Assembly (NCBI RefSeq): GCF_010093445.1
Contig: NZ_PDWW01000003.1
Location: 124,001-188,000 of the forward strand
DNA length: 64,000 nucleotides
DNA from: Pseudoxanthomonas japonensis
Lineage (GTDB): Bacteria; Pseudomonadota; Gammaproteobacteria; Xanthomonadales; Xanthomonadaceae
Reading direction: 5' to 3'
The first letter of the stretch is position 1. Each line of letters begins with the position of its first letter. Under the pieces are notes generated by a model that had not been told where the DNA came from, made no database searches, and worked only from the letters and a program-made list of their open reading frames with translations. Below, one piece after another: positions 49,771 to 58,771 of this stretch. Both the position numbers and the translations under genes were made by a program.

Positions 49771-52115
49771 GCGTCGGTTTCCAGCGGGAGGTCGGCGGTC
49801 GTCGCGGTGCGCTCGCGCTGGTGGCACCAGTCCAGCAGCGCGGCGCTGCCCAGCGGTGCGCTGAACAGGTAGCCCTGCACCATGTCGCAGCGGTAGTGGC
49901 GCAGCAGGGCCAGTGCGCGGTCGTTCTCCACGCCCTCGGCGATCACCGACAGGCCCATGTTGTGGCCCAGTTCGATGGTGGAGCGCACGATCACCGCGTC
50001 GTCGCTGCCTTCTTCCAGCTGCATCACGAAGCTCTTGTCGATCTTCAGCTCGTCCACCGGCATGCGCTTGAGTTGCGCCAGCGAGGAATAGCCGGTACCG
50101 AAGTCGTCGATCGCCAGCCGCACGCCGCAGGCCTTGAGCCGGTGCAGCATGCGCAGTGCGTACTCGATGTCCTGCATCAGCGCGCTTTCGGTGACCTCCA
50201 GGATCAGGCGCTCCGCCGGGACGCCATGGGCGGCGAGCCGCTGTTCGATGTAGTCCGGCAGGTCCGCATCCAGCAGGTCCATCGCGGACAGGTTCACCGC
50301 CAGCCCCAGGTCCAGTCCGCCCGCGCGCCAGACGGCATGGCAGGCCAGGGCCTGGTCCAGTACGAAGCGCGTCAGTTCGTGGATGAATCCCGAGCGTTCG
50401 GCCAGCGGGATGAACTCGTCCGGCGCCACCGCGCCCAGGGTGGGGTGGCGCCAGCGCAGCAGCGCCTCGACGTGCTGCACGTGCGCGCTGGCGGCATCGA
50501 GCTTGGGCTGGAACTTCAGTTCGAGTTGGCCTCCGGAGATCGCCTGCCGCAGGTCGGTCATCAACTGCAGCTGCCGAAGGTGGGATTCGTCGCGGCCGGG
50601 CTGGTACACCGCCACTCCGCCGTGCGCGGCCTTGGCGTCGTACAGCGCGATGTCGGCCCGTCGCAGCAGTGTGTCGGCATCCGCGCCATGCTCGGGATGG
50701 CAGGCCAGGCCGAAGCTGCCTTCGACGCCAACGCGCGTACTGGGCAGGTCCAGCGGCTGCTTCAACGCATTCCACAGCGCGTGCGCCTGCGCCTGCGCCG
50801 CCTCGCATCGCAGGCCCGGCAGCATCAGCATGAACTCGTCACCGCCCAGGCGGGCGACCAGATGGGCGTCATCCGACGCGCTGCGCAGCCGCTGCGCGAC
50901 TTCGCGCAGGACCTGGTCGCCGAATTCGTGGCCCAGCGTGTCGTTGATCTCCTTGAAGCGGTTCACGTCCATGACCAGTACCGCCACGTCGCCGCCACGG
51001 GCGATCGCCGCCTGCAGCAGGTCGTAGGCATGGCTGCGGTTGGGCAGCCCGGTCAGGCCGTCGTGATGGGCCTGGTGCAGGATGCGCGCTTCGCGCGCGG
51101 CGATGTCCGCCTGCATGCGGCCGAACGCACCGGCAAGCTCGGCGATTTCGCGACTGCCGCCGGCGACCGGCGCCTGCGAGTAATCGCCGGCCTGGATGCG
51201 CTGCGCCGCCGTGGCCAGTCGCGACACCGGTCGGCTGATGCCGCGACCCAGGGCAACGGCGACGGCAACCGCGAGCAGGGCCGCAAGCCCGGACAGCAGC
51301 AGGATGCGCGAACGCAACGCGCGGTAGGGCGCCAGCGCTCGGTCGTACGAATCCAGCAACACCAGCCGTGCGTCGTCGCCCTCGGTGAGCGGATGCGAGT
51401 CGGAGAGGTAATGGTCGCTGCCGACGGCAATCGGGCGCGTGTGGTCGCCCTGCGGCGTCCAGGCGCTCGCAAAGGACGCGCGCTGTGCGGCGGGCAACGT
51501 GGAGGCATGCACGCGCGTCCGGGAGCCGGCGCTGGTGACGAAGGCGGCTTCCAGTCCGGTCAGGCGCTGGTACTCGCGCGCCACCGCATCGTCGTAGCGA
51601 CGGCCTATGGCCAGCCAGCCCACCCGCTCCGGCGCCATGACCGGCAACATCACCACCAGGTAAAGGGCGTCATTCACGACGACCGTCTGCAAGGCCAGCC
51701 CGTCGCGGGCGGCCTGGCGCGTGAGACCGGCCAGCACCTCCGCCGACGGCGCCGCGGCGCCCTCGGCGCCGGCCTGCCAGCGGCCGTCGCGATCCAGCAG
51801 CCAGGCCAGGTCGGCGCCCACACGGGTGCCCTGGTTGCCCAGCGCCGAACGCAGTGTCGGCACATCGCCACTGGCCACCGCCGCACGGAAACCGAAATCG
51901 TCCGACAGCACCGACGCCGACGCGAGCAGCTGTTCCGAGCGGCTCTGCTGGAACTGTTCCCACACGCGCTGGCCCACGTGCAGCTCCTGTTCCAGCCGCG
52001 ACGACACCGCGCGCTGCGTGGCCACCGTCACCACCGCGAACGTGGCCAGCTGCGCGGCCACCACCACGGCGATCATCACGGCGATGACGCGCGTCTGGAA
52101 ACTGCGTGGCTTCAA
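49767..52115 (-). CDS. Membrane GGDEF-EAL protein
   Basis: 782 aa. A transmembrane helix (10-34), a roughly 235-residue periplasmic sensor domain (Cache-like) and a second helix (271-289) precede HAMP, GGDEF and EAL domains. The active-site GGDEF is intact (RLGGDEFM, 424-428). The EAL domain keeps Glu550-Ala-Leu, DDFGTGYSS, and KIDKSF. The protein could make or break c-di-GMP; both domains look catalytically competent. TGA of the cupredoxin gene overlaps its ATG, and its own TGA overlaps the DUF3034 ATG. The periplasmic sensor may read the state of the copper protein encoded just upstream. That link is inference. Confidence 0.93.
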   Translation of the reverse strand: MKPRSFQTRVIAVMIAVVVAAQLATFAVVTVATQRAVSSRLEQELHVGQRVWEQFQQSRSEQLLASASVLSDDFGFRAAVASGDVPTLRSALGNQGTRVGADLAWLLDRDGRWQAGAEGAAAPSAEVLAGLTRQAARDGLALQTVVVNDALYLVVMLPVMAPERVGWLAIGRRYDDAVAREYQRLTGLEAAFVTSAGSRTRVHASTLPAAQRASFASAWTPQGDHTRPIAVGSDHYLSDSHPLTEGDDARLVLLDSYDRALAPYRALRSRILLLSGLAALLAVAVAVALGRGISRPVSRLATAAQRIQAGDYSQAPVAGGSREIAELAGAFGRMQADIAAREARILHQAHHDGLTGLPNRSHAYDLLQAAIARGGDVAVLVMDVNRFKEINDTLGHEFGDQVLREVAQRLRSASDDAHLVARLGGDEFMLMLPGLRCEAAQAQAHALWNALKQPLDLPSTRVGVEGSFGLACHPEHGADADTLLRRADIALYDAKAAHGGVAVYQPGRDESHLRQLQLMTDLRQAISGGQLELKFQPKLDAASAHVQHVEALLRWRHPTLGAVAPDEFIPLAERSGFIHELTRFVLDQALACHAVWRAGGLDLGLAVNLSAMDLLDADLPDYIEQRLAAHGVPAERLILEVTESALMQDIEYALRMLHRLKACGVRLAIDDFGTGYSSLAQLKRMPVDELKIDKSFVMQLEEGSDDAVIVRSTIELGHNMGLSVIAEGVENDRALALLRHYRCDMVQGYLFSAPLGSAALLDWCHQRERTATTADLPLETDA

Positions 52116-52795
52116 GGGGTGCCGCCCTTGGTCTGGCGGAACTTCTCCTGCAGCGCGCGCAGGCGGTCAGTGCCACGTACGTCGTTCTTCGCCGGGACCA
52201 GCGCGATCTGCAACGTCGACGAGGCACCGGCGGCCGGCACCACCAGCGTGCGTTCCAGCGGTGCACCCTCGCCGCGCACGTGCCACACCCGCAGCGTGTA
52301 GCTTCCCGGCGGCACGTCGAGGGTCAGGTGGCCATCGGCGGCGGTCTTGCCGAAGTAGGGCGTGTCCAGCACCACGATGTGGCCGATCATCCAGTCGTGG
52401 ATGTTGCAGCCCACCACCACCACGCCCGGCTTGTCGAAGCGGATGGGCGCGGCCTTGTTGCCGGAATACAGCGGAATCTCGAACTGGCGTGGCTGCGAGA
52501 ACGAGTAGACGTGATGCTGGATGTTGTCGCGGTTGGGGAAGGCGACCACCGTGCCGGCCTGCACCGGCAGCACACCGGGCACGAAGGCCGAATGCTGCTG
52601 ATCCATGCGCGCGGTGGCGCTGCGGGTGGTCGACGGCGTCGCGCCGTGCAGGCTGACCACGGCATCGGCGACCGGGCCGCTGCTGCTGCCCACGGCGAGG
52701 CGCACCTCCGCCGCATGCGCAGCCGACCCGATGGCCATCGACAGCAGCACTCCAGACCACGCCCGCCCCACGCGCCGCCGTACCCGCATCGTCAT
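52112..52795 (-). CDS. Exported cupredoxin-like (methylamine-utilisation-type) protein
   Basis: 227 aa. The signal peptide ends at AAHAAE. A CARDB/carboxypeptidase-regulatory-like N-terminal half precedes the cupredoxin site: QHHVYSF (His95) and VGCNIHDWMIGH with Cys130, His133 and Met136, the four ligands of a type-1 copper centre. A PEGA-like beta-sandwich follows (GHLTLDVPPGSYTLRVWH). ATG 52795 is chosen; a second ATG (52789) is in frame. Its TGA overlaps the start of the GGDEF-EAL gene. Copper binding is inferred from the ligands; electron transfer or sensing is possible. Confidence 0.82.
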   Translation of the reverse strand: MTMRVRRRVGRAWSGVLLSMAIGSAAHAAEVRLAVGSSSGPVADAVVSLHGATPSTTRSATARMDQQHSAFVPGVLPVQAGTVVAFPNRDNIQHHVYSFSQPRQFEIPLYSGNKAAPIRFDKPGVVVVGCNIHDWMIGHIVVLDTPYFGKTAADGHLTLDVPPGSYTLRVWHVRGEGAPLERTLVVPAAGASSTLQIALVPAKNDVRGTDRLRALQEKFRQTKGGTP

Positions 52796-52992
52796 CCCCT
52801 GTCCAATCAGGTAATTCCAGCAAGACCCGTGCCATCCCCGCGATCCCCCGACGCGACGATCGCGGGCATGAGGCATGCGTGTTCCGTTCCTGCGGGACTG
52901 CCGGACTGGGCTGAAACTGACGTTACGCGTCATGGAGGCGGATGGATGCGGTGGCCGCAACCAGTGCCGTCGTACGGGCCGCGATGCCGGGA

Positions 52993-54027
52993 TCAGCCCG
53001 GTCCCACCAGGTGCCGTGTGACCTCGGCGGCATTCCGCCCCGCCAGCGTGCCGGGGCGTGTCCCGGACCACAGGGGCGAAAAATCGTCGCGACCCTGCGC
53101 TTCGGCCGCGGCACGCAATGGCGCAAGCGCCTGCGACGCCCAGGGGAAGGCGGGAGGCAGGTCCGACAGCGGGCCGAGATCGCGCATCAGCCGGTTGACC
53201 AGACCGCGCGCGGGCCGCCCACTGAACAGATTGGTGATCGCGCCCGTGCGCGCAGGCTGCTGCAAGGCAGTCCGATGGACGGCCGATGTGGTCGCCTCCG
53301 GGCATAGCAGGTACGCGGTGCCGGCCTGCACCGCGCTCGCGCCGGCTGCGAGCAAGGCGCCCACATCGGCGCGGTCGCCGACGCCGCCCGCCGCGATCAC
53401 CGGTACCGTCAACGCCTTCGACAGCGACGCCACCAGTTCACGCGTGCCGGGCTGGATCGCCAGGTCATCGGAAAGGAAATGCCCGCGGTGGCCGCCGGCC
53501 TCGATGCCCTGCGCGATCACGGCGTCCACGCCATGGCGTTGCAGCCACCGTCCTTCCTCGACGGTCGTCGCCGACGACAACACGGTGCAGCCCCAGCCCT
53601 TGATCCGCGTCATCAGCGCGGCATCGGGAAGGCCGAAGTGGAAGCTCACGATCCGCGGCCGGAATGCGTCCAGCAGGTCGACGGTCGCCGCATCGAGCGG
53701 GCGGCGCGTGCCCGCCGTCGAGGGCGCGGGCGGTTCGATGCCGTACTCGCCGTAGTACGGCATCAACGCATCGTGCCAGCGCTGCCCCTCCGCAGCATCC
53801 GGCTCGGCCATCGCGTGGCAGAAGAAGTTGAGGTTGATGGGGTGCGGCAGCGACGCGAAGGTGTGCAGCGCGGTCTCGAGTCGCGCAGGCTCGAGCATCG
53901 CACAGGGCAGGGAGCCGAGCCCGCCGGCATTGGCTACCGCGATGGCGAGCGCTTCGTCCTGCACGCCGGCCATTGGCGCCTGGATCAGCGGAAGGTCGAT
54001 GCCGAGCGAGGACAGGATGTCGTGCAT
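52993..54027 (-). CDS. Nitronate monooxygenase family protein
   Basis: 344 aa. LPLIQAPMAGVQDEALAIAVANAGGLGSLP at the N-terminus, GIEAGGHRG near 195, PVIAAGGVGDRADVGALLAAGASAVQAGTAYLLCPEA near 230-265 are the class I FMN-binding nitronate monooxygenase (2-nitropropane dioxygenase) pattern. The enzymes oxidise alkyl nitronates such as propionate-3-nitronate. Start ATG 54027 follows a short purine stretch. It diverges from the YCII gene 168 bp away. Confidence 0.9.
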   Translation of the reverse strand: MHDILSSLGIDLPLIQAPMAGVQDEALAIAVANAGGLGSLPCAMLEPARLETALHTFASLPHPINLNFFCHAMAEPDAAEGQRWHDALMPYYGEYGIEPPAPSTAGTRRPLDAATVDLLDAFRPRIVSFHFGLPDAALMTRIKGWGCTVLSSATTVEEGRWLQRHGVDAVIAQGIEAGGHRGHFLSDDLAIQPGTRELVASLSKALTVPVIAAGGVGDRADVGALLAAGASAVQAGTAYLLCPEATTSAVHRTALQQPARTGAITNLFSGRPARGLVNRLMRDLGPLSDLPPAFPWASQALAPLRAAAEAQGRDDFSPLWSGTRPGTLAGRNAAEVTRHLVGPG

Positions 54028-54195
54028 GGCGCAAGCTTACGCTGGCCGCCAGCCATCGAAGCGCGCGATGGCACGTCCGCTGGACTGGTCCTGGTCTTTC
54101 GATGGAGGCGAAATTCGCTCGCGGTCGGCTTCCATGCCTGTCGATTTCCCGCCACCCGCTTCGTCGCTCATGCACTCCCAACCCAAGGAACGCCC

Positions 54196-54567
54196 ATGAA
54201 GTATCTCGGTCTTGCCTACTTCACGCCTGAGAAGTTCGCCGGGATGAGCCCGGACGATGTCGAAGCCCTGGTCAGCCAGTGTCCCGCGCTCGACGAAAAA
54301 ATGCGTGCGACCGGCAAGGTGCTGGTGGCCGCGTCGCTGGGCGACCTGGAAGGCTGGAGGACGCTGCGGCCGCGCGCTGGCAGGACGCAGATCAGCGACG
54401 GGCCCTACACCGAGTCGAAGGAAGTAGTGGGCGGCCTGTTCATCATCGAGGCGGAGGATCCGGAGGAGGCCTTGCGCATCGCGTCCCTGCATCCCGCGGC
54501 GACGCTGGGCGAGGAAGGGGGATGGGCCGTCGAACTGATCCCGATGGACTTCTATCTGGCGCAGTGA
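54196..54567 (+). CDS. YCII-related (DGPF-domain) protein
   Basis: 123 aa. The DGPYTESKEVVGGLFIIEA segment (residues 67-86) is the DGPF motif of the YCII family. Such proteins are often fused or linked to ECF sigma factors. The start is ATG 54196 with AAGGAA 6 nt upstream. No sigma gene is next to it. No reaction is known. Confidence 0.88.
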   Translation: MKYLGLAYFTPEKFAGMSPDDVEALVSQCPALDEKMRATGKVLVAASLGDLEGWRTLRPRAGRTQISDGPYTESKEVVGGLFIIEAEDPEEALRIASLHPAATLGEEGGWAVELIPMDFYLAQ

Positions 54568-54648
54568 GGGACCGGCGGGCGCGTCAGGGACGTGCCCACG
54601 GACCGGCCGCGGTTGCGACATTGCCGTCCGCGCTCCGCGACGGTCCGC

Positions 54649-55644
54649 TCACCCGCGCTGCGCGCGTCGCAGGAAGCGGATCGCGGCGGTTTCCCACTGG
54701 CGCGGACCGTTGGCATGGCGCGTGATGCGCTGGAGCCGGCCGTCTTCCCAGCCCGAGAAGATGCGCGGATCCACGTAGTTCTTCTCGCAGATGCGCGGCG
54801 TGTTGCCGAGCAGGTCCGCGGCACCGCGCAGGACGGCCTGCCGCACCTGCGCCGATGACGGGTCGCCATGGGCCGGCGGCGGGAGGGCGGCGAGCGTGCG
54901 GAACGCGAAGAGCGTGGCCCCCAGCGTGCGGAAATCCTTGGCGGTGTAGGGGCCCTGCAGCTGCGCCTGCAGGTAGTCGTTGACGTCGCCGGAGGTGATG
55001 CGCTGCACCTTGCCCTGCTCGCGGTACTGGAACAGCGCCTGCCCGGGCAATTGCCGGCATTGGCGAACCAGCTTCACCAGCCGCGCGTCGCTGACGCGGG
55101 ACTCCAGTGCCTTGCCACCCTTGCCGCGGAAGGCGAAGCGCACCTCGCTGCCGGCGATGAAGCGCGCATGCACGTTGCGCAGTGTGGTGAGTCCGTACGA
55201 ACCGTTTTCCTTCTGGTAACTCTCGTTGCCGACACGCAGCAGCGTGTGCCCGAGCAGGGCGACGACCAGCGCGACCACCTTGTCGCGCGGGAAGCCGGGC
55301 AGGGCGAGATCGGCGCGCACCCGGCGGCGCAGTCGGGGCAACGCTTCGGCGAAAGCGATCAGGCGGTCGTACTTGCGCGCACCGCGTTCGGCCTGCCACG
55401 CCGCGTGGTAGCGGTACTGCTTGCGTCCGCGCGCGTCGCGCCCGGTGGCCTGCAGGTGGCCGCGCGCATCGGCACAGATCCAGACATCGGTGTAGGCCGG
55501 CGGAATGGCGAGCTGGCGGATGCGGGCGATCGTCGCCGCATCGCGGACCGCACGCCCGCGCGCATCCAGATAGGTGAAGCCGCGCCCACGCCGCCGACGC
55601 CGCAGGCCGGGCATCGCGTCGGAGGTGTAGTGAAGGCCGGCCAA
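54649..55644 (-). CDS. DNA topoisomerase IB
   Basis: 331 aa, typical of bacterial poxvirus-type topoisomerase IB, which relaxes supercoils by a 3'-phosphotyrosyl intermediate. Catalytic Tyr290 lies in CEKNYVDPRIF. Arg137 (LLRVGNE), Lys174/Lys177 (RGKGGK), and Arg239 (KDFRTLGAT) are conserved. TTG 55644 is chosen because LHYTSDAMPGLRRRR is conserved at the start of the family. ATG 55614 would lose part of it. The preceding gene ends 7 nt before the TTG. Confidence 0.9.
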   Translation of the reverse strand: MAGLHYTSDAMPGLRRRRRGRGFTYLDARGRAVRDAATIARIRQLAIPPAYTDVWICADARGHLQATGRDARGRKQYRYHAAWQAERGARKYDRLIAFAEALPRLRRRVRADLALPGFPRDKVVALVVALLGHTLLRVGNESYQKENGSYGLTTLRNVHARFIAGSEVRFAFRGKGGKALESRVSDARLVKLVRQCRQLPGQALFQYREQGKVQRITSGDVNDYLQAQLQGPYTAKDFRTLGATLFAFRTLAALPPPAHGDPSSAQVRQAVLRGAADLLGNTPRICEKNYVDPRIFSGWEDGRLQRITRHANGPRQWETAAIRFLRRAQRG

Positions 55645-55651
55645 AGGCGCC

Positions 55652-55942
55652 TCAGAAGTCGTCGACGTACTCGAGCACCAGGCCGTAGCGCGTGGCGACG
55701 TCGTCGGCGGTGGCGGTCACGGTATCGGCATAGGGAGAAGCGACTTCGATCTCGACGGCGTGCACGTCGCTGGCGCCGATGTCGTCGGGCAATCCCGCCG
55801 AACTGGAATCGTCGTCGTCCATGTGCGGCATCAGGTCCGCTAATTCCTCGAGGCGCTCCACCCCGTCGATGCCTTCCAGTGCGGCCATCAGCGCGTCGAA
55901 CGCGGTCTGCGGGCCGGTGGCCCGGAGTCTGATCGTCGTCAT
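55652..55942 (-). CDS. Small acidic protein of unknown function
   Basis: 96 aa. An Asp-rich stretch (HMDDDDSSSAGLPDD) separates an N-terminal TTIRLRATGPQTAFDALMAALEGIDGVERLEELAD from a C-terminal VHAVEIEVASPYADTVTATADDVATRYGLVLEYVDDF, both ferredoxin-like in pattern. GAGGAAG precedes ATG 55942. It probably shares a transcript with the topoisomerase IB gene, 7 nt downstream. Such small proteins are common in xanthomonads. No function is claimed. Confidence 0.7.
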   Translation of the reverse strand: MTTIRLRATGPQTAFDALMAALEGIDGVERLEELADLMPHMDDDDSSSAGLPDDIGASDVHAVEIEVASPYADTVTATADDVATRYGLVLEYVDDF

Positions 55943-56058
55943 GCTCTTCCTCTTCGCCGTGCGATTGCGTGATGCATTCGACCTTAAGATGGCCCTGATC
56001 ACGCCGTCGTGAAGCCGTCGCCCGACCGCAGGGCAACGTTCAGTCAGGGAGATTCCAC

Positions 56059-56940
56059 ATGATGCGCCGAATGACCCTCGTGCTTGCATGGCTGCTGGCC
56101 ATGGCGACGACACCACCGGCGAGGGCGGAACCGCCCGCCGTTCCGTCCGGCCAGGGCACCGCCACGCTCGAGCACCTGCCGGCCCTGAAGGGCGACTACT
56201 TCGCCCTGACCGATCGTGGATCCGGTCGCGTGCATCACCTCTACGTGCGCTATCCCGAGGGCTATGACGCGGCGACGGCCACGCGCTATCCGGTGGTGTA
56301 CGTGCTGGACGGCGACAGCCTGTTTCCGTTGCTCGCGCCGACGCACCTGTTCCTGCACTACGACGAGACGTTGCCGGAGGCGATCATCGTCGGCATCGCC
56401 TATGGCGGTTTCGACCCGGCCATCAACAAGCGGCATGTCGATTTCACGGCGCCCGGCGACGACACCAGCGCGGAGCAGGGCGGGGCGCCCGGATTCCTCG
56501 CTTTCCTGCGCGCGCAGGTGCTGCCCGAGGTGGAGCGACGGTATGCGGCGGATCCCGCGCGCCGTGTGCTGCTCGGGCAGTCGCGCGCGGGCTATTTCGT
56601 GCTGTGGTCGGCGGTGCAGGATCCCGACCTGTTCTGGGGGCGCATCGCCAGCAATCCGTCGCCCGGGCCGGCACGCGACGCGTTGTTCGCCGCGCCGCGA
56701 CCGTACACCGGCGCGGACCTGCGCGTGGCCGTGGTCAGCGGCGCGCGCGATACCGCCGAACGCCAGCGCATCGCGCACGACTGGACCACGCACTGGTCTG
56801 CCCCGTCGGCAGGTGCGCCATGGGACGTCACGTTGGTGGCGCTGCCGGACGGCACGCATGCCGCCTCGATCGGTGAGGGTTACCGGCGCGCGATGCTGTG
56901 GTTTTTCCGCGGGGACATCGCGTTGGCGCCAGCGCAGTGA
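56059..56940 (+). CDS. Exported alpha/beta-hydrolase (esterase D/IroE-like)
   Basis: 293 aa. The signal peptide ends at ARAEP. A VYVLDGDSLFP segment and the nucleophile elbow GQSRAG (Ser175) are typical of the esterase superfamily containing IroE/Fes and esterase D. A late His in DGTHAASI could complete the triad. ATG 56059 has GGGAGA upstream; 56062 is equally possible. Substrate unknown. It could cleave siderophore or carbohydrate esters, but the neighbours do not support either. Confidence 0.82.
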   Translation: MMRRMTLVLAWLLAMATTPPARAEPPAVPSGQGTATLEHLPALKGDYFALTDRGSGRVHHLYVRYPEGYDAATATRYPVVYVLDGDSLFPLLAPTHLFLHYDETLPEAIIVGIAYGGFDPAINKRHVDFTAPGDDTSAEQGGAPGFLAFLRAQVLPEVERRYAADPARRVLLGQSRAGYFVLWSAVQDPDLFWGRIASNPSPGPARDALFAAPRPYTGADLRVAVVSGARDTAERQRIAHDWTTHWSAPSAGAPWDVTLVALPDGTHAASIGEGYRRAMLWFFRGDIALAPAQ

Positions 56941-57404
56941 TGCGGCTGTATGCCCGCGTTCGGTCGCGCTGGAGCAGTCGGCGCCACTCGGGCACGCAGG
57001 GTGCGAAGGTTGCCCAGAGGCGCTCGACCAGTGTTCATTGCATCCTGCCGACTGGCTGCGCGGACTGGGGCGCGTCCATGCGGCAGGTAAGCCGCTATGC
57101 AGCCCCCCAACCGTCGAACCCCATGGACATTGAAATCCTGCTGATCGCCGCCCTGTACCAGGCCGGTTGAGGACAGGACGCCATCGGCTTGGCCATGCCG
57201 CGGATCCTGCGCATCCTGGAAACCGAGGACGTGCTGCGCGCTGCTTCACGCTCGACGCTTTGATCGGCGGCAACCCGGGTTCCGTCGGCGTGGGTCGGGT
57301 TTCATCGCCCACCACTGGCCGTCGGGCTGGCCAATGTCCATGCTCGGCGGCGAAAGGGGCGCCAGGCGGGCGTCGCACAGCAGGCCGGATGGCGGAGGGA
57401 AGGA
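56941..57404. other. Intergenic stretch without a supported gene
   Basis: About 460 bp. A short frame at 57123 reads MDIEILLIAALYQAG and then a stop, and the same frame continues after the TGA without another. It might be a decayed gene fragment. Nothing else is recognisable. Confidence 0.4.
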
Positions 57405-58595
57405 ATGCGGATCGGGGCTGTATTGCAGGGGGTGACGGTCGTGGCCGCGATGCTGGTGGCCGGTCATGCTGGGGCAGCGGAGGTTGCTGGGGCGGGCGAG
57501 GTTATCGATGCGCGGATCGAGACGTCAATGACCGAGGCTGGCCTGGTCGGCGTGGGCGCCGCGGTGATCGTCGACAGGCGCATGGTGTGGTCGAAGGGCT
57601 ATGGATTCGCCGACCGCCAGCGCGGCGTTGCATTCACGCCCGACACGGCGATGAACATCGCCTCCATCACCAAGACAGTGACCGGCGTGGCGATGATGCA
57701 GGCGGTGCAGGCCGGCAAGCTGTCGCTGGACGAAGATATAAACGCCTACCTCCCGTTCAAGGTGGTCCACCCGCAGTTCCCCGACGCGCGCATCACCCTG
57801 CGCCAGCTCGCCACGCATACCTCGGGCATCAATGATCGGTGGGCCGTGTACGAGCGTCTGTACCACTGGGGAGGCGACGCGCCCGAGGCGCTGGGCGACT
57901 TCCTGCGCGGCTATCTGGTGCAGGGTGGCAAGGACTACGCGACGGACAACTTCGTGCCGCATAGGCCGGGGACGCACCGCGCCTATTCCAACATCGGCGC
58001 GGGACTGGTCGGTTACATCGTCGAGCGCGCGATGGGCGAACGCTTCGATGCCTACACGCAGCGCACGATCCTGTCGCCGCTGAAGATGACGCGCAGCCAC
58101 TGGTTCCTGTCGCAGCGGCCGGCGGACGAGCGCGCCACGCTGTACGTCGCACAGGGCGGATTCGCGGTGCCGATACGGAACTATGGGCTGGCGACGTATC
58201 CGGACGGTGGCCTGCGTACCTCCGTGGCGGACCTGTCGCGGTTCTTCATCGCGGTGCTTGGCGACGGCAGCCTCGACGGCGCACGCATCCTGTCACCGGC
58301 ATCGATCGCCGAACTTAGACGTTTCCAGTACACGCCCGGCCACACACCGGACAACGTCGTGCCTGAGGAAAAGAACTCCGGCCTGTTCTGGGCCACCAAG
58401 TTCGACACGGCCTACGTCGGCCATGGCGGTTCAGACCCGGGCGTGCACACCGCGATGCTGGCCAACCCGGCCGGCGACGTCGCAATCGTCCTGTTCGTCA
58501 ACACCTCGGTGGACGATCGTGACGGCAAGGTGTACGGGCAGTTGTTCGATGCGCTGTGGCAGCACGCGCTGACGTTCAAGCGATCGAAGAAGTAG
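57405..58595 (+). CDS. Exported serine hydrolase, beta-lactamase/class-C PBP fold
   Basis: 396 aa. The signal peptide ends at AGAAEV. The active-site motifs are SITK (Ser87, Lys90), YSN (194-196) and HGGSDPG near residue 345. The fold covers DD-peptidases, esterases, and class C beta-lactamases. Length (about 370 mature) and weak third motif suggest an esterase or peptidase rather than a true beta-lactamase; antibiotic resistance must not be inferred. ATG 57405 has AGGGAAGGA just upstream. Confidence 0.88.
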   Translation: MRIGAVLQGVTVVAAMLVAGHAGAAEVAGAGEVIDARIETSMTEAGLVGVGAAVIVDRRMVWSKGYGFADRQRGVAFTPDTAMNIASITKTVTGVAMMQAVQAGKLSLDEDINAYLPFKVVHPQFPDARITLRQLATHTSGINDRWAVYERLYHWGGDAPEALGDFLRGYLVQGGKDYATDNFVPHRPGTHRAYSNIGAGLVGYIVERAMGERFDAYTQRTILSPLKMTRSHWFLSQRPADERATLYVAQGGFAVPIRNYGLATYPDGGLRTSVADLSRFFIAVLGDGSLDGARILSPASIAELRRFQYTPGHTPDNVVPEEKNSGLFWATKFDTAYVGHGGSDPGVHTAMLANPAGDVAIVLFVNTSVDDRDGKVYGQLFDALWQHALTFKRSKK

Positions 58596-58771
58596 GTCAC
58601 GCCTCGCGCCGCGCCGCCAAACGCAGCTTCACCCGCGGGTTGGAACCCGATCCGACACCACCGGCGTGAAGGCGCAGTCGCTCAATGCCCACCCTGTGAC
58701 GCTACGACGCAGGCGGAAGGGTGCCATGGCCGCCGCTCAGGTGGGCATGACCCGATCGGGTCGAACCGCTT

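Noticed and set aside
49821-52301. Plus-strand frame of 826 codons over the GGDEF-EAL gene
   Set aside because: It is antisense to a protein with intact GGDEF and EAL motifs. It has no domain of its own.
57123-57263. Short frame MDIEILLIAALYQAG, stop, then continuing frame
   Set aside because: Possibly a decayed gene or a chance frame. No homology can be judged from 47 codons and one stop.
57405-58595. Beta-lactamase resistance gene
   Set aside because: The SxxK and YxN motifs fit the broad class-C/serine-hydrolase fold, but the third motif and context do not support true beta-lactamase activity.
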